DNA from: Polynucleobacter sp. CS-Odin-A6 | Lineage (GTDB): Bacteria; Pseudomonadota; Gammaproteobacteria; Burkholderiales; Burkholderiaceae | Assembly (NCBI RefSeq): GCF_018882095.1 | Contig: NZ_JACVPD010000001.1 | Span: 124,001 to 188,000, forward strand | DNA length: 64,000 bases | Reading direction: 5' to 3' | In this document: in pieces, positions 57,565-64,000 of the stretch | Layout of the letters: every line of letters begins with the position of its first letter | Numbering within the stretch: the stretch's first letter is position 1 | Position numbers and translations under genes: made by a program | Notes under the pieces: model-generated | The model's input: only the letters and a program-made list of their open reading frames with translations | Databases searched by the model: none | What the model was told of the DNA's origin: nothing

Positions 57565-58352
57565 TGCATCGCGCCCGTAAGCGATTCGGTCAAAACTTTT
57601 TACACGATTCAGGTGTCATCTATTCCATCGTTGCTGCAATCAATCCAAGCGAAAATATGCATGTGATTGAAATTGGTCCCGGCCTTGGTGCGCTGACTAA
57701 GCCTTTGCTGACTAATCTTGGGCACTTGGATCTCCTCGAAATTGATCGGGATTTAGTTGCTTATTGGAATCAAGAAAACCTCCCGGGCTTGAATGTGATT
57801 GAGGGAGATGCCCTCCAGTTTGATTTCTTGGGATGGGCAAATACCCGACCTACTAATAGCGGCTTGTGTAAGGTGGTTGGTAACTTGCCTTACAACATTT
57901 CCTCGCCATTACTCTTTCATCTGGTATCCGCTGCCTATGCAATTGATGAGCAGGTATTTATGTTGCAGGCTGAAGTGGTAGAGCGAATGGTCTCTAAGGC
58001 GGGTGGATCAGAGTTCAGCAGGCTATCTGTGATGCTACAAGCGAGATATGACATGGAGCTAGTACTTGAGGTTCCTCCTGAAGCATTTGATCCTCAGCCT
58101 AAAGTGAATTCTGCAGTAGTGCGCATGATTCCTCGACAAGACTTCGATTTAAGTGCCGCCCAGTGGCTTGCTTTAGAAAAAGTAGTAGCAGCGGCTTTTT
58201 CTCAGCGAAGAAAAATGCTGCGTACCAATTTATCCGCTTTCGCTGATCGATTGACTTTGACGGAGTCTGAATTAAAAGCGCGTGCCCAAGATATCTCTGT
58301 GGAGCGCTACATTGAATGGGCTAAGCTCTTAGCCACACCAATTACAAAATAG
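57561..58352 (+). CDS. rsmA: 16S rRNA adenine dimethyltransferase RsmA
   Basis: RsmA (KsgA) dimethylates two adjacent adenines near the 3' end of 16S rRNA, a checkpoint of 30S maturation. The 263-residue protein has RKRFGQNFLHD at the N-terminus, SAM motif I VIEIGPGLGALTKPLL, and the adenine-binding VVGNLPYNISSPLLF (NLPY motif). FSQRRKMLRTNLSAF is in the C-terminal domain. The start ATG overlaps the pdxA TGA. It is the last gene of the operon and converges on plsC with 17 bp between stops. Confidence 0.98.
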   Translation: MMHRARKRFGQNFLHDSGVIYSIVAAINPSENMHVIEIGPGLGALTKPLLTNLGHLDLLEIDRDLVAYWNQENLPGLNVIEGDALQFDFLGWANTRPTNSGLCKVVGNLPYNISSPLLFHLVSAAYAIDEQVFMLQAEVVERMVSKAGGSEFSRLSVMLQARYDMELVLEVPPEAFDPQPKVNSAVVRMIPRQDFDLSAAQWLALEKVVAAAFSQRRKMLRTNLSAFADRLTLTESELKARAQDISVERYIEWAKLLATPITK

Positions 58353-58369
58353 TAATAGGCTGCTACTTA

Positions 58370-59101
58370 CTAGTATGCAGTCGGATCGATTACTCGCATT
58401 TCATCTTCGATCCACTTTTCTACTTCACTGTGAAGTTGACCACCCGTTTTACCAGCAGAAGTGATAGCGGGGCCAATTGAAAAGATCACCGTTCCAGGCT
58501 GTTTCAGAAACTGATTCTTTGGCCAGCAACGACCCGCGTTATGGGCAATGGGAATGACCAATGCTTCTGTGGCGCTCGCAAGCCTGGCACCACCTTTGTT
58601 ATAGGGCTTATGGGAGCCAGTAGGTGTTCTAGTTCCTTCGGGAAATAATAAAATCCACTTGCCTTCACTAAGTCGTTTTCGGCCTTGGCCTACCACTGAA
58701 AGTGCGGCAGTTTCTTTACTATTGCGGTTAATGTGGATCATTTTGAGCAAAGCTAAGGCCCAGCCAAAGAAGGGGATCCAGAGTAACTCCCGTTTAAAGA
58801 CAAAACAGAGTTGTTTTGGGAGTAGGGCAATAAATGCAATCGTTTCATAAGCAGATTGATGCTTACTGAGGACAACTACAGGTTGATCGAGTACTGCCAG
58901 CATATTTTCCATGCCACGAATTTCATAATGAATTCCGCAAAGGGGTTGCAAAATCCAAATCACCACTTTGTTCCAGAAGCCGATAAAGCGATACCGATTC
59001 TCAGGATTTAAGAATGGAAAAACGAGGATGCAGAGTACAGACCAAATTGGCGTGAATATCAGCAAGAAGAGGGCAAACAGGGTGGAGCGGATCAAAGTCA
59101 T
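58370..59101 (-). CDS. plsC: 1-acyl-sn-glycerol-3-phosphate acyltransferase (PlsC family)
   Basis: This membrane-bound acyltransferase adds the second acyl chain in phospholipid synthesis, or acts as a related lysophospholipid acyltransferase. From ATG 59101 (MTLIRSTLFALFLLIF) it has 243 residues and starts 7 bp after gmhB. An N-terminal membrane helix is followed by SKHQSAYETIAF, an H-x4-E version of the catalytic H-x4-D motif. FPEGTRTPTGSHKPYNKGGARLA (motif III region, at about residues 150-172) and VIPIAHNAGRCW complete the core. The H-x4-E form is, as I recall, common in betaproteobacterial members. Confidence 0.9.
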   Translation of the reverse strand: MTLIRSTLFALFLLIFTPIWSVLCILVFPFLNPENRYRFIGFWNKVVIWILQPLCGIHYEIRGMENMLAVLDQPVVVLSKHQSAYETIAFIALLPKQLCFVFKRELLWIPFFGWALALLKMIHINRNSKETAALSVVGQGRKRLSEGKWILLFPEGTRTPTGSHKPYNKGGARLASATEALVIPIAHNAGRCWPKNQFLKQPGTVIFSIGPAITSAGKTGGQLHSEVEKWIEDEMRVIDPTAY

Positions 59102-59108
59102 ATTGGTA

Positions 59109-59675
59109 TTAAACCTGATCTTGTAAGAGCGCATGAGCAAAAGCCATGAGATCGGCATGAATTTGCGTGTCCTCCGGCAGATCTCCTTTTTCGAGCGTTT
59201 TTCTACCTTTGCCCGTCAATACCAAATGTGGGCTTGCACCCAAGCTCACTCCTGCCTGTAGGTCACGTAAGGAGTCACCTACAATCGGGACGCCCAATAA
59301 TGGAGAGACATGATTATTTTTTTTGTAACGCAGGGCAATTTCTTTCATCATCCCTGGTAGTGGCTTGCGGCAATCACAAGCATTGGCATCAGCATGGGGG
59401 CAGAAGAAAATACTATCAATATGGCCGCCCAGCGGTTTGAGTAGTTTATCCATCTTGGCGTGCATCGCATGTAGATCATTGATATTGAAATACCCGCGCG
59501 CCAAACCGGATTGATTGGTTGCCACTGCAATTTGATAGCCCGCTTGATTGAGGAGTGCAATCGCTTCGAGGCTTCCCGGCAAGGGAACCCATTCATCGAC
59601 TGACTTCACATAATCATCTCGATCTTCATTGATCACGCCATCACGATCGAGAATGATGAGTTTGGAAGAGCTCAT
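59109..59675 (-). CDS. gmhB: D-glycero-D-manno-heptose 1,7-bisphosphate phosphatase
   Basis: GmhB is a HAD phosphatase that dephosphorylates heptose bisphosphate in ADP-heptose synthesis for the LPS core. The 188-residue protein has the nucleophile motif IILDRDGVINEDRDDYV, ATNQSGLARGYF, and the zinc-binding loop FFCPHADANACDCRKP (Cys-x-His and Cys-x-Cys) typical of GmhB. VGDSLRDLQAGVSLG is motif IV. The ATG overlaps the glyS stop (ATGA). It is placed between glyS and plsC, as often seen in betaproteobacteria. Confidence 0.95.
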   Translation of the reverse strand: MSSSKLIILDRDGVINEDRDDYVKSVDEWVPLPGSLEAIALLNQAGYQIAVATNQSGLARGYFNINDLHAMHAKMDKLLKPLGGHIDSIFFCPHADANACDCRKPLPGMMKEIALRYKKNNHVSPLLGVPIVGDSLRDLQAGVSLGASPHLVLTGKGRKTLEKGDLPEDTQIHADLMAFAHALLQDQV

Positions 59676-61828
59676 GCTAATTTGCCGAGATCGGCAATGA
59701 GATTCATTTTCTGGTGGAGATGTTGCAGGAGGGCTAGGCGGTTATCGCGTAACTCTGGATTAAGATCCATCACCATGACGTCGGCAAAGAATTGATCAAT
59801 TGGAGCGCTCAGCGCTACCAGTGCTTTTAGTAGGTCTACAAACTGACGTTGTTCATAAGCAGCAGTAAGTGTAGGGCTAATTTTTTCAAGCGCCTGATGC
59901 AATGCAATTTCAGCGGGCACTTGCAATAGCGTACTTGAGCAATGTAAAGGAATAGCCGTAGCGTTCTTTTTTAAGATATTGCTAATACGCTTGTTGGCGG
60001 CAGCTAGTTGGGTAGCTTCGGGCAGGGCATTAAATTCACGTAGGGCCGTCAAGCGCTCAATTAAATCATTGAGCTGGGCAGGAGACTGACTTAAGACCGC
60101 ATCAATTTCTTCGGTAGTAAATGGCTTTCCAGCCACTGCTTGATCACGTAAGTAAGCGCGCAGACGATCAATGATGAAGCTATAGATCTCTTCAGCATTT
60201 GCTTTATCTTGAACCTCTTTCTGCGGAAACTGCTTGCGAGCAAGCTCAATTAAATTAGGTAAATTTAAAGCAAGATTCTTCTCTAGTAAGAGACGGCAGA
60301 TGCCCAAAGCATGACGACGTAAAGCGTAGGGATCCTTGTCACCGGTAGGAGCTAGGCCAACACCCCAAATACCTACGAGGGTTTCAAGCTTATCGGCAAT
60401 CGCTAGAATAGTGCCTGTTTGGGTTTGTGGCAGAGTATCGCCAGCAAAGCGGGGCATGTAGTGCTCGCTACAAGCCGCTACTACTTCTGCATTTTCCCCA
60501 TCATGAGTGGCGTAGTAACCACCCATAATGCCCTGAAGTTCAGGAAACTCCCCAACCATGTCAGTGAGCAAATCGGTTTTAGCAATTTCAGCGGCACGGC
60601 TAGCCAATCCTTCATCAGAAGATAAGGCTTTGGCGATTCCAATAGCGATTCCTTGCACACGCTTAGTGCGATCTAATTGATTGCCTAATTGGTTGTGATA
60701 AACCACTTTACCCAGGTCGGCTACCCGAGAAGCCAGCGGACGTTTTTGATCCTGCCGAAAGAAGAAACGCGCATCAGATAGACGTGGACGAACCACGCGT
60801 TCATTACCAGAAATGATGGCCTGTGGCTGATCAGTCTCAATATTGGAAACGATTAAAAAGCGATTCCGTAACTGGCCTTGCTTGTCTGTCAAGGCAAAGT
60901 ATTTTTGATTGGTTTGCATCGTCAAGATCAAGCATTCTTGTGGAACTTCCAAAAACTCTGGATCAAAGTGGCATTCATAAATTGCTGGCCACTCAACTAA
61001 GGCGGTTACTTCATCTAATAAACTATTTGGCATCAGCACTAAGTCATCGCCCGCAGCCTTTAATAAGGCGGACTGAATATATTCATGGCGAAGATTGAAG
61101 CTAGGAATTACTTTTGCTTTATTACTGAGATCGGATTCGTACTGATCTGCAGAGCTAATCGTGATGACACCCGGAGCAAGAAAGCGATGACCTTCAGTTT
61201 GATTGCTAGCATCAATGCCTAGCGCGCTGATGTTGAGTATGTTCTTGCCATGCAATGCAATGATGCGATGCGCTGGACGAGCAAATTCAACCTCTACTAA
61301 CTCACCATTTTTCTTTCGCACTTGGTAGTGCATCATTTTGGCGATAGGTAATTTTTTTAAGGTTTGCTCTAGTGCTTCTTGTGTAGTCAGCTCTAATGTC
61401 GCACCTTTTGCGATAGCATTAAGAAAAAGGGCTTCATTTTTTCCTTCGCCTGATTTTTCTAGAGTGGCGAGGTCAATGTCACTATAACCCAGAGCGGCTA
61501 ATTTCTTTTGTAGGGGCGCAGTGGGTTTTCCCTCGGCATCAAATGCAATGCTAGTAGGTAGCAGTTTCTCCCGCACTGGATAGTCGGGTGCCTGACTCAA
61601 GACATGGGAGATCTGAACTGCTAGTCGACGCGGTGTCGCATAGCTAGTCGCAATGGAGTTCTGACTGAGAAGGCCTGCAGCTTGGAGAGTGGAGTACAGA
61701 CCATCACTAAATGCATCACCTAGACGACGTAATGATTTAGGTGGCAGCTCCTCAGTAAATACTTCAATCAGAAGATGATCTGATGGCAAGAGGGGGTTTG
61801 AAGGGTTCGAAGAGTTCGGTATGCTCAT
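59672..61828 (-). CDS. glyS: Glycine--tRNA ligase beta subunit
   Basis: The beta chain of the tetrameric (alpha2beta2) bacterial glycyl-tRNA synthetase, 718 residues. It supplies tRNA recognition. LLIEVFTEELPPKSLRRLGDAF opens the protein, TYATPRRLAVQI, GRVLWEF-like ECHFDPEFLEVPQECLI and RLSDARFFFRQDQK are family blocks, and GGYYATHDGE and a C-terminal anticodon-binding domain follow. It lies 7 bp after glyQ and overlaps gmhB by 4 bp. Confidence 0.97.
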   Translation of the reverse strand: MSIPNSSNPSNPLLPSDHLLIEVFTEELPPKSLRRLGDAFSDGLYSTLQAAGLLSQNSIATSYATPRRLAVQISHVLSQAPDYPVREKLLPTSIAFDAEGKPTAPLQKKLAALGYSDIDLATLEKSGEGKNEALFLNAIAKGATLELTTQEALEQTLKKLPIAKMMHYQVRKKNGELVEVEFARPAHRIIALHGKNILNISALGIDASNQTEGHRFLAPGVITISSADQYESDLSNKAKVIPSFNLRHEYIQSALLKAAGDDLVLMPNSLLDEVTALVEWPAIYECHFDPEFLEVPQECLILTMQTNQKYFALTDKQGQLRNRFLIVSNIETDQPQAIISGNERVVRPRLSDARFFFRQDQKRPLASRVADLGKVVYHNQLGNQLDRTKRVQGIAIGIAKALSSDEGLASRAAEIAKTDLLTDMVGEFPELQGIMGGYYATHDGENAEVVAACSEHYMPRFAGDTLPQTQTGTILAIADKLETLVGIWGVGLAPTGDKDPYALRRHALGICRLLLEKNLALNLPNLIELARKQFPQKEVQDKANAEEIYSFIIDRLRAYLRDQAVAGKPFTTEEIDAVLSQSPAQLNDLIERLTALREFNALPEATQLAAANKRISNILKKNATAIPLHCSSTLLQVPAEIALHQALEKISPTLTAAYEQRQFVDLLKALVALSAPIDQFFADVMVMDLNPELRDNRLALLQHLHQKMNLIADLGKLA

Positions 61829-61835
61829 CTTGAGA

Positions 61836-62729
61836 TTACGCCTCTAATACTTTGGATTGGCGGTGGCACATTGGAAATCCCAACTTCTCTCTAGACTCAA
61901 AATAAGCCTGCGCTACTGCACGCGAAAGATGGCGGATGCGACCAATATAGGCCGCACGCTCTGTGACTGAGATAGCGCCACGGGCATCTAGTAGATTAAA
62001 AGTATGCCCAGCCTTGAGTACCATTTCATAGGCAGGCAAAGCTAATGGCACTTCCATTAGGCGCTTGGCTTCACTTTCATAGTTTGTGAAATTTGCAAAC
62101 AGCAGTTCGGCGTTCGAGTGTTCAAAGTTGTAGCAGGATTGCTCCACTTCATTTTGGTGATACACATCACCATAAGAAATACCATCTGCCCAAACTAAGT
62201 CATACACGTTGGAACAATTTTGGATGTACATCGCTAGGCGCTCAATGCCGTAAGTAATTTCACCTAAGACCGGTTTGCAGTCAATGCCACCTACTTGCTG
62301 GAAATACGTGAACTGCGTCACTTCCATGCCGTTTAGCCACACTTCCCAGCCCAGTCCCCAAGCACCCAAGGTTGGGTTTTCCCAGTCATCTTCTACAAAG
62401 CGTACATCGTTCTTTTGAAGATCTAGGCCCAAAGCAGAAAGGGAGCCTAAATACAGTTCAAGGATATTTTCTGGAGCCGGCTTCAGAACGACTTGAAACT
62501 GGTAGTAATGCTGGAGCCGGTTTGGGTTCTCACCATAGCGACCATCTTTTGGCCTACGTGAAGGTTGTACGTAGGCAGCCTTCCATGGCTCTGGACCAAT
62601 AGCCCTCAAAAAAGTAGCCGTATGGGATGTCCCGGCGCCAACCTCAAGATCAATAGGTTGTAAAAGGGCGCAACCTTGTTGGTCCCAGTAATCCTGAAGT
62701 GTGAGAATGATTTGCTGAAAAGTAAGCAT
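61836..62729 (-). CDS. glyQ: Glycine--tRNA ligase alpha subunit
   Basis: The catalytic alpha chain of tetrameric GlyRS, class II. From ATG 62729 ([20 protein letters not shown]) it has 297 residues, the usual length; an upstream in-frame ATG would add 15 residues. Seen are [44 protein letters not shown] (motif 2 region, about 60-80), [15 protein letters not shown] and [19 protein letters not shown]. It starts the glyQ-glyS-gmhB-plsC run and lies 60 bp from lnt. Confidence 0.98.
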   Translation of the reverse strand: MLTFQQIILTLQDYWDQQGCALLQPIDLEVGAGTSHTATFLRAIGPEPWKAAYVQPSRRPKDGRYGENPNRLQHYYQFQVVLKPAPENILELYLGSLSALGLDLQKNDVRFVEDDWENPTLGAWGLGWEVWLNGMEVTQFTYFQQVGGIDCKPVLGEITYGIERLAMYIQNCSNVYDLVWADGISYGDVYHQNEVEQSCYNFEHSNAELLFANFTNYESEAKRLMEVPLALPAYEMVLKAGHTFNLLDARGAISVTERAAYIGRIRHLSRAVAQAYFESREKLGFPMCHRQSKVLEA

Positions 62730-62789
62730 GATTAACCTGGCTAAGCCTTTGATTTTACATGGCTTAGCGAGCAAACCAGGAAATAAGAG

Positions 62790-64000
62790 TTAAATCCGTC
62801 TTTGGCGAATGAACCCTAGGGCTAGGAGCAGGCAAGAAAGACTCAAAATGGGGGCATTCCCCCAAAACACATAAGGAGTCGTACCGGAGTAAGGTTGGAT
62901 ATTCGTCTTTAGGACGCCTTGGGTAAATTGGGGAAGTTCTGCCAAAATTTTCCCATCTGGACCTAATGCTGCTGTGATGCCAGTATTGGTAGCACGAAGT
63001 GCAGGCAGACCTGTTTCTAGCGAGCGCAATTGTGAGAGTCGTAGTTGTTGTGCTGGTGCTTGGGAATTCCCAAACCAGGCGAGGTTTGTCATATTGATCA
63101 GTAGATTAACTGGCTTACTGCTCTGATGAATTCTGGTGGCTAATTCCCCACCAAAGACATCTTCATAGCAAATTGTGATCGCGGCATTAATGGTTTCTTT
63201 GCCGGTACGAACAATGCTAAAGGGAGGTTGATCTAACTGGCCACGTGCAAAGTCACTCATCGGTACATGAAAGGCATTCACAAACCAATGAAAGCCCGGC
63301 GGAATAAATTCTCCAAAAGGTACCAAGTGGGATTTATCGTATTGGTAGGTAGCTAAGTTAGGGGATAGTCCAAGCGCACGGTTGGTGTATTTCACTTCAG
63401 AAGAACCTGAGCTTTCACCAATCACACCAAGCAAGATATTGCTGGATGTCTTGTTAGAAAACTGTTGAATAGATCCTATGAGTCCGGCAGGAAGATTACT
63501 CTGAGGCCAGGGATACGCGATCTCTGGGGTGATGATGATATCGGCCGGCTCACTCTCAATGGCAACAGTATAAAAACTAAACTGGTCTTCAATAGCCTGG
63601 GGATTGAATTTCAGACTTTGCTCAAAATTACCCTGAATTAAACGAATACTCAACGGTTCACCAATGGGTTTGATGAAAGTCCACAGGCCGGCGAGCTGTG
63701 AAAGGACGATGGTAGAAATGATGCAGACTCCACTAAGGAGAATATTTTTCTTTAGTTGCAAAAACTCCCAAGCAACCCACACTACTAGAAAGGTGCAGGC
63801 TAGACCACCGAAGAATGGAGCGACTGGCGCAAATGGGCCATTAAACTGGGATTCCGCAAAACCCATCCAAGGAAAGCCTGTCAGTACCACGCTGCGCAAA
63901 TACTCAATCAGGACCCAGCTAGACGCGAGCATCAATCCTGTAAGGCGATTACGTTGAGTGAAGTAAAGGGGAAGACAAGCACTTGAGAAAAATAAAGCCA
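62790..64000 (-). CDS. lnt: Apolipoprotein N-acyltransferase, C-terminal part (runs off window)
   Basis: Lnt adds the third acyl chain to the N-terminal cysteine of lipoproteins in the inner membrane. Only about 400 C-terminal codons are present; the frame stays open to base 64000, so the N-terminus lies beyond. The visible part has three or more membrane helices (including LASSWVLIEYLRSVVLTGFP), then the periplasmic nitrilase domain. The catalytic triad is recognisable: Glu in ITPEIAYPWPQ, Lys in YDKSHLVPFGEF and Cys in ITICYEDVFG. A final hydrophobic helix (FWGNAPILSLSCLLLALGFI) closes it. It is followed by glyQ. Confidence 0.95.
   Translation of the reverse strand, partial: ALFFSSACLPLYFTQRNRLTGLMLASSWVLIEYLRSVVLTGFPWMGFAESQFNGPFAPVAPFFGGLACTFLVVWVAWEFLQLKKNILLSGVCIISTIVLSQLAGLWTFIKPIGEPLSIRLIQGNFEQSLKFNPQAIEDQFSFYTVAIESEPADIIITPEIAYPWPQSNLPAGLIGSIQQFSNKTSSNILLGVIGESSGSSEVKYTNRALGLSPNLATYQYDKSHLVPFGEFIPPGFHWFVNAFHVPMSDFARGQLDQPPFSIVRTGKETINAAITICYEDVFGGELATRIHQSSKPVNLLINMTNLAWFGNSQAPAQQLRLSQLRSLETGLPALRATNTGITAALGPDGKILAELPQFTQGVLKTNIQPYSGTTPYVFWGNAPILSLSCLLLALGFIRQRRI

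Noticed and set aside
1..64000. Prophage, transposon, toxin-antitoxin, CRISPR, tRNA and defence genes
   Set aside because: None were seen; all substantial open frames match housekeeping families or are shadows.

Overview
The window is bacterial chromosome of ordinary housekeeping content. It is gene-dense, moderate in GC by eye, and shows no prophage, insertion sequence, CRISPR array, rRNA or tRNA. Gene order and protein content point to a betaproteobacterium of the Burkholderiaceae. A compact freshwater type such as Polynucleobacter fits best: gaps are short, ATGA and TAATG stop/start overlaps are frequent, and some genes expected from larger relatives are missing. The genus is inferred from remembered synteny, not from a search.

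Layout. 1-3.9 kb: 3'-truncated ispE, a TPR-LolB fusion protein, and the DNA repair pair mutM-mutY. 3.8-10.3 kb (minus strand): kdsD-kdsC-lptC-lptA-lptB-hpf-ptsN-hprK-rapZ, which links Kdo synthesis and LPS export to ribosome hibernation and the nitrogen-type phosphotransferase system; rpoN, usually between lptB and hpf, is absent. 10.3-20.3 kb: a CPA2 antiporter, uvrA, an MFS transporter, ssb, queF, a cytosolic 5'-nucleotidase and ilvA. 20.4-35.9 kb (plus strand): a 1279-residue FAD/Fe-S dehydrogenase, a DUF971 protein, the ubiquinone genes ubiE, ubiJ and ubiB with a Tim44-like protein, a DUF502 protein, aspS, nudB, an Atm1-type ABC exporter, glycerate 2-kinase and pyrC. 35.9-39.7 kb: RNase P RNA, an OsmC protein, a 416-bp intergenic region with a candidate small RNA, then rplM-rpsI, argC and erpA. 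39.7-49.5 kb: anmK, tyrS, a MipA/OmpV-like outer-membrane protein, ruvB, ruvA, ruvC, purH, fis, dusB and a UbiH-type hydroxylase. 49.5-64 kb: pepP, murU, amgK, the lptD-surA-pdxA-rsmA operon, plsC-gmhB-glyS-glyQ and a 5'-truncated lnt.

Themes. The envelope is prominent: LPS core (kdsC, kdsD, gmhB), LPS transport (lptABC, lptD), outer-membrane folding (surA), lipoprotein acylation and sorting (lnt, LolB domain), and peptidoglycan recycling (anmK, amgK, murU). Ubiquinone synthesis and genome maintenance (mutM, mutY, uvrA, ssb, ruvABC) are also well represented.

The best candidate for something undescribed is a roughly 100-nt small RNA at about 36911-37012. It has a sigma70-type promoter, a perfect TTGAT-N4-ATCAA (FNR-type) palindrome upstream, two NtrC-like motifs over the promoter, two CU-rich anti-Shine-Dalgarno stretches and a strong intrinsic terminator. 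Other oddities are the TPR-LolB fusion, a four-residue insertion in the MutY iron-sulfur loop, and the missing rpoN.
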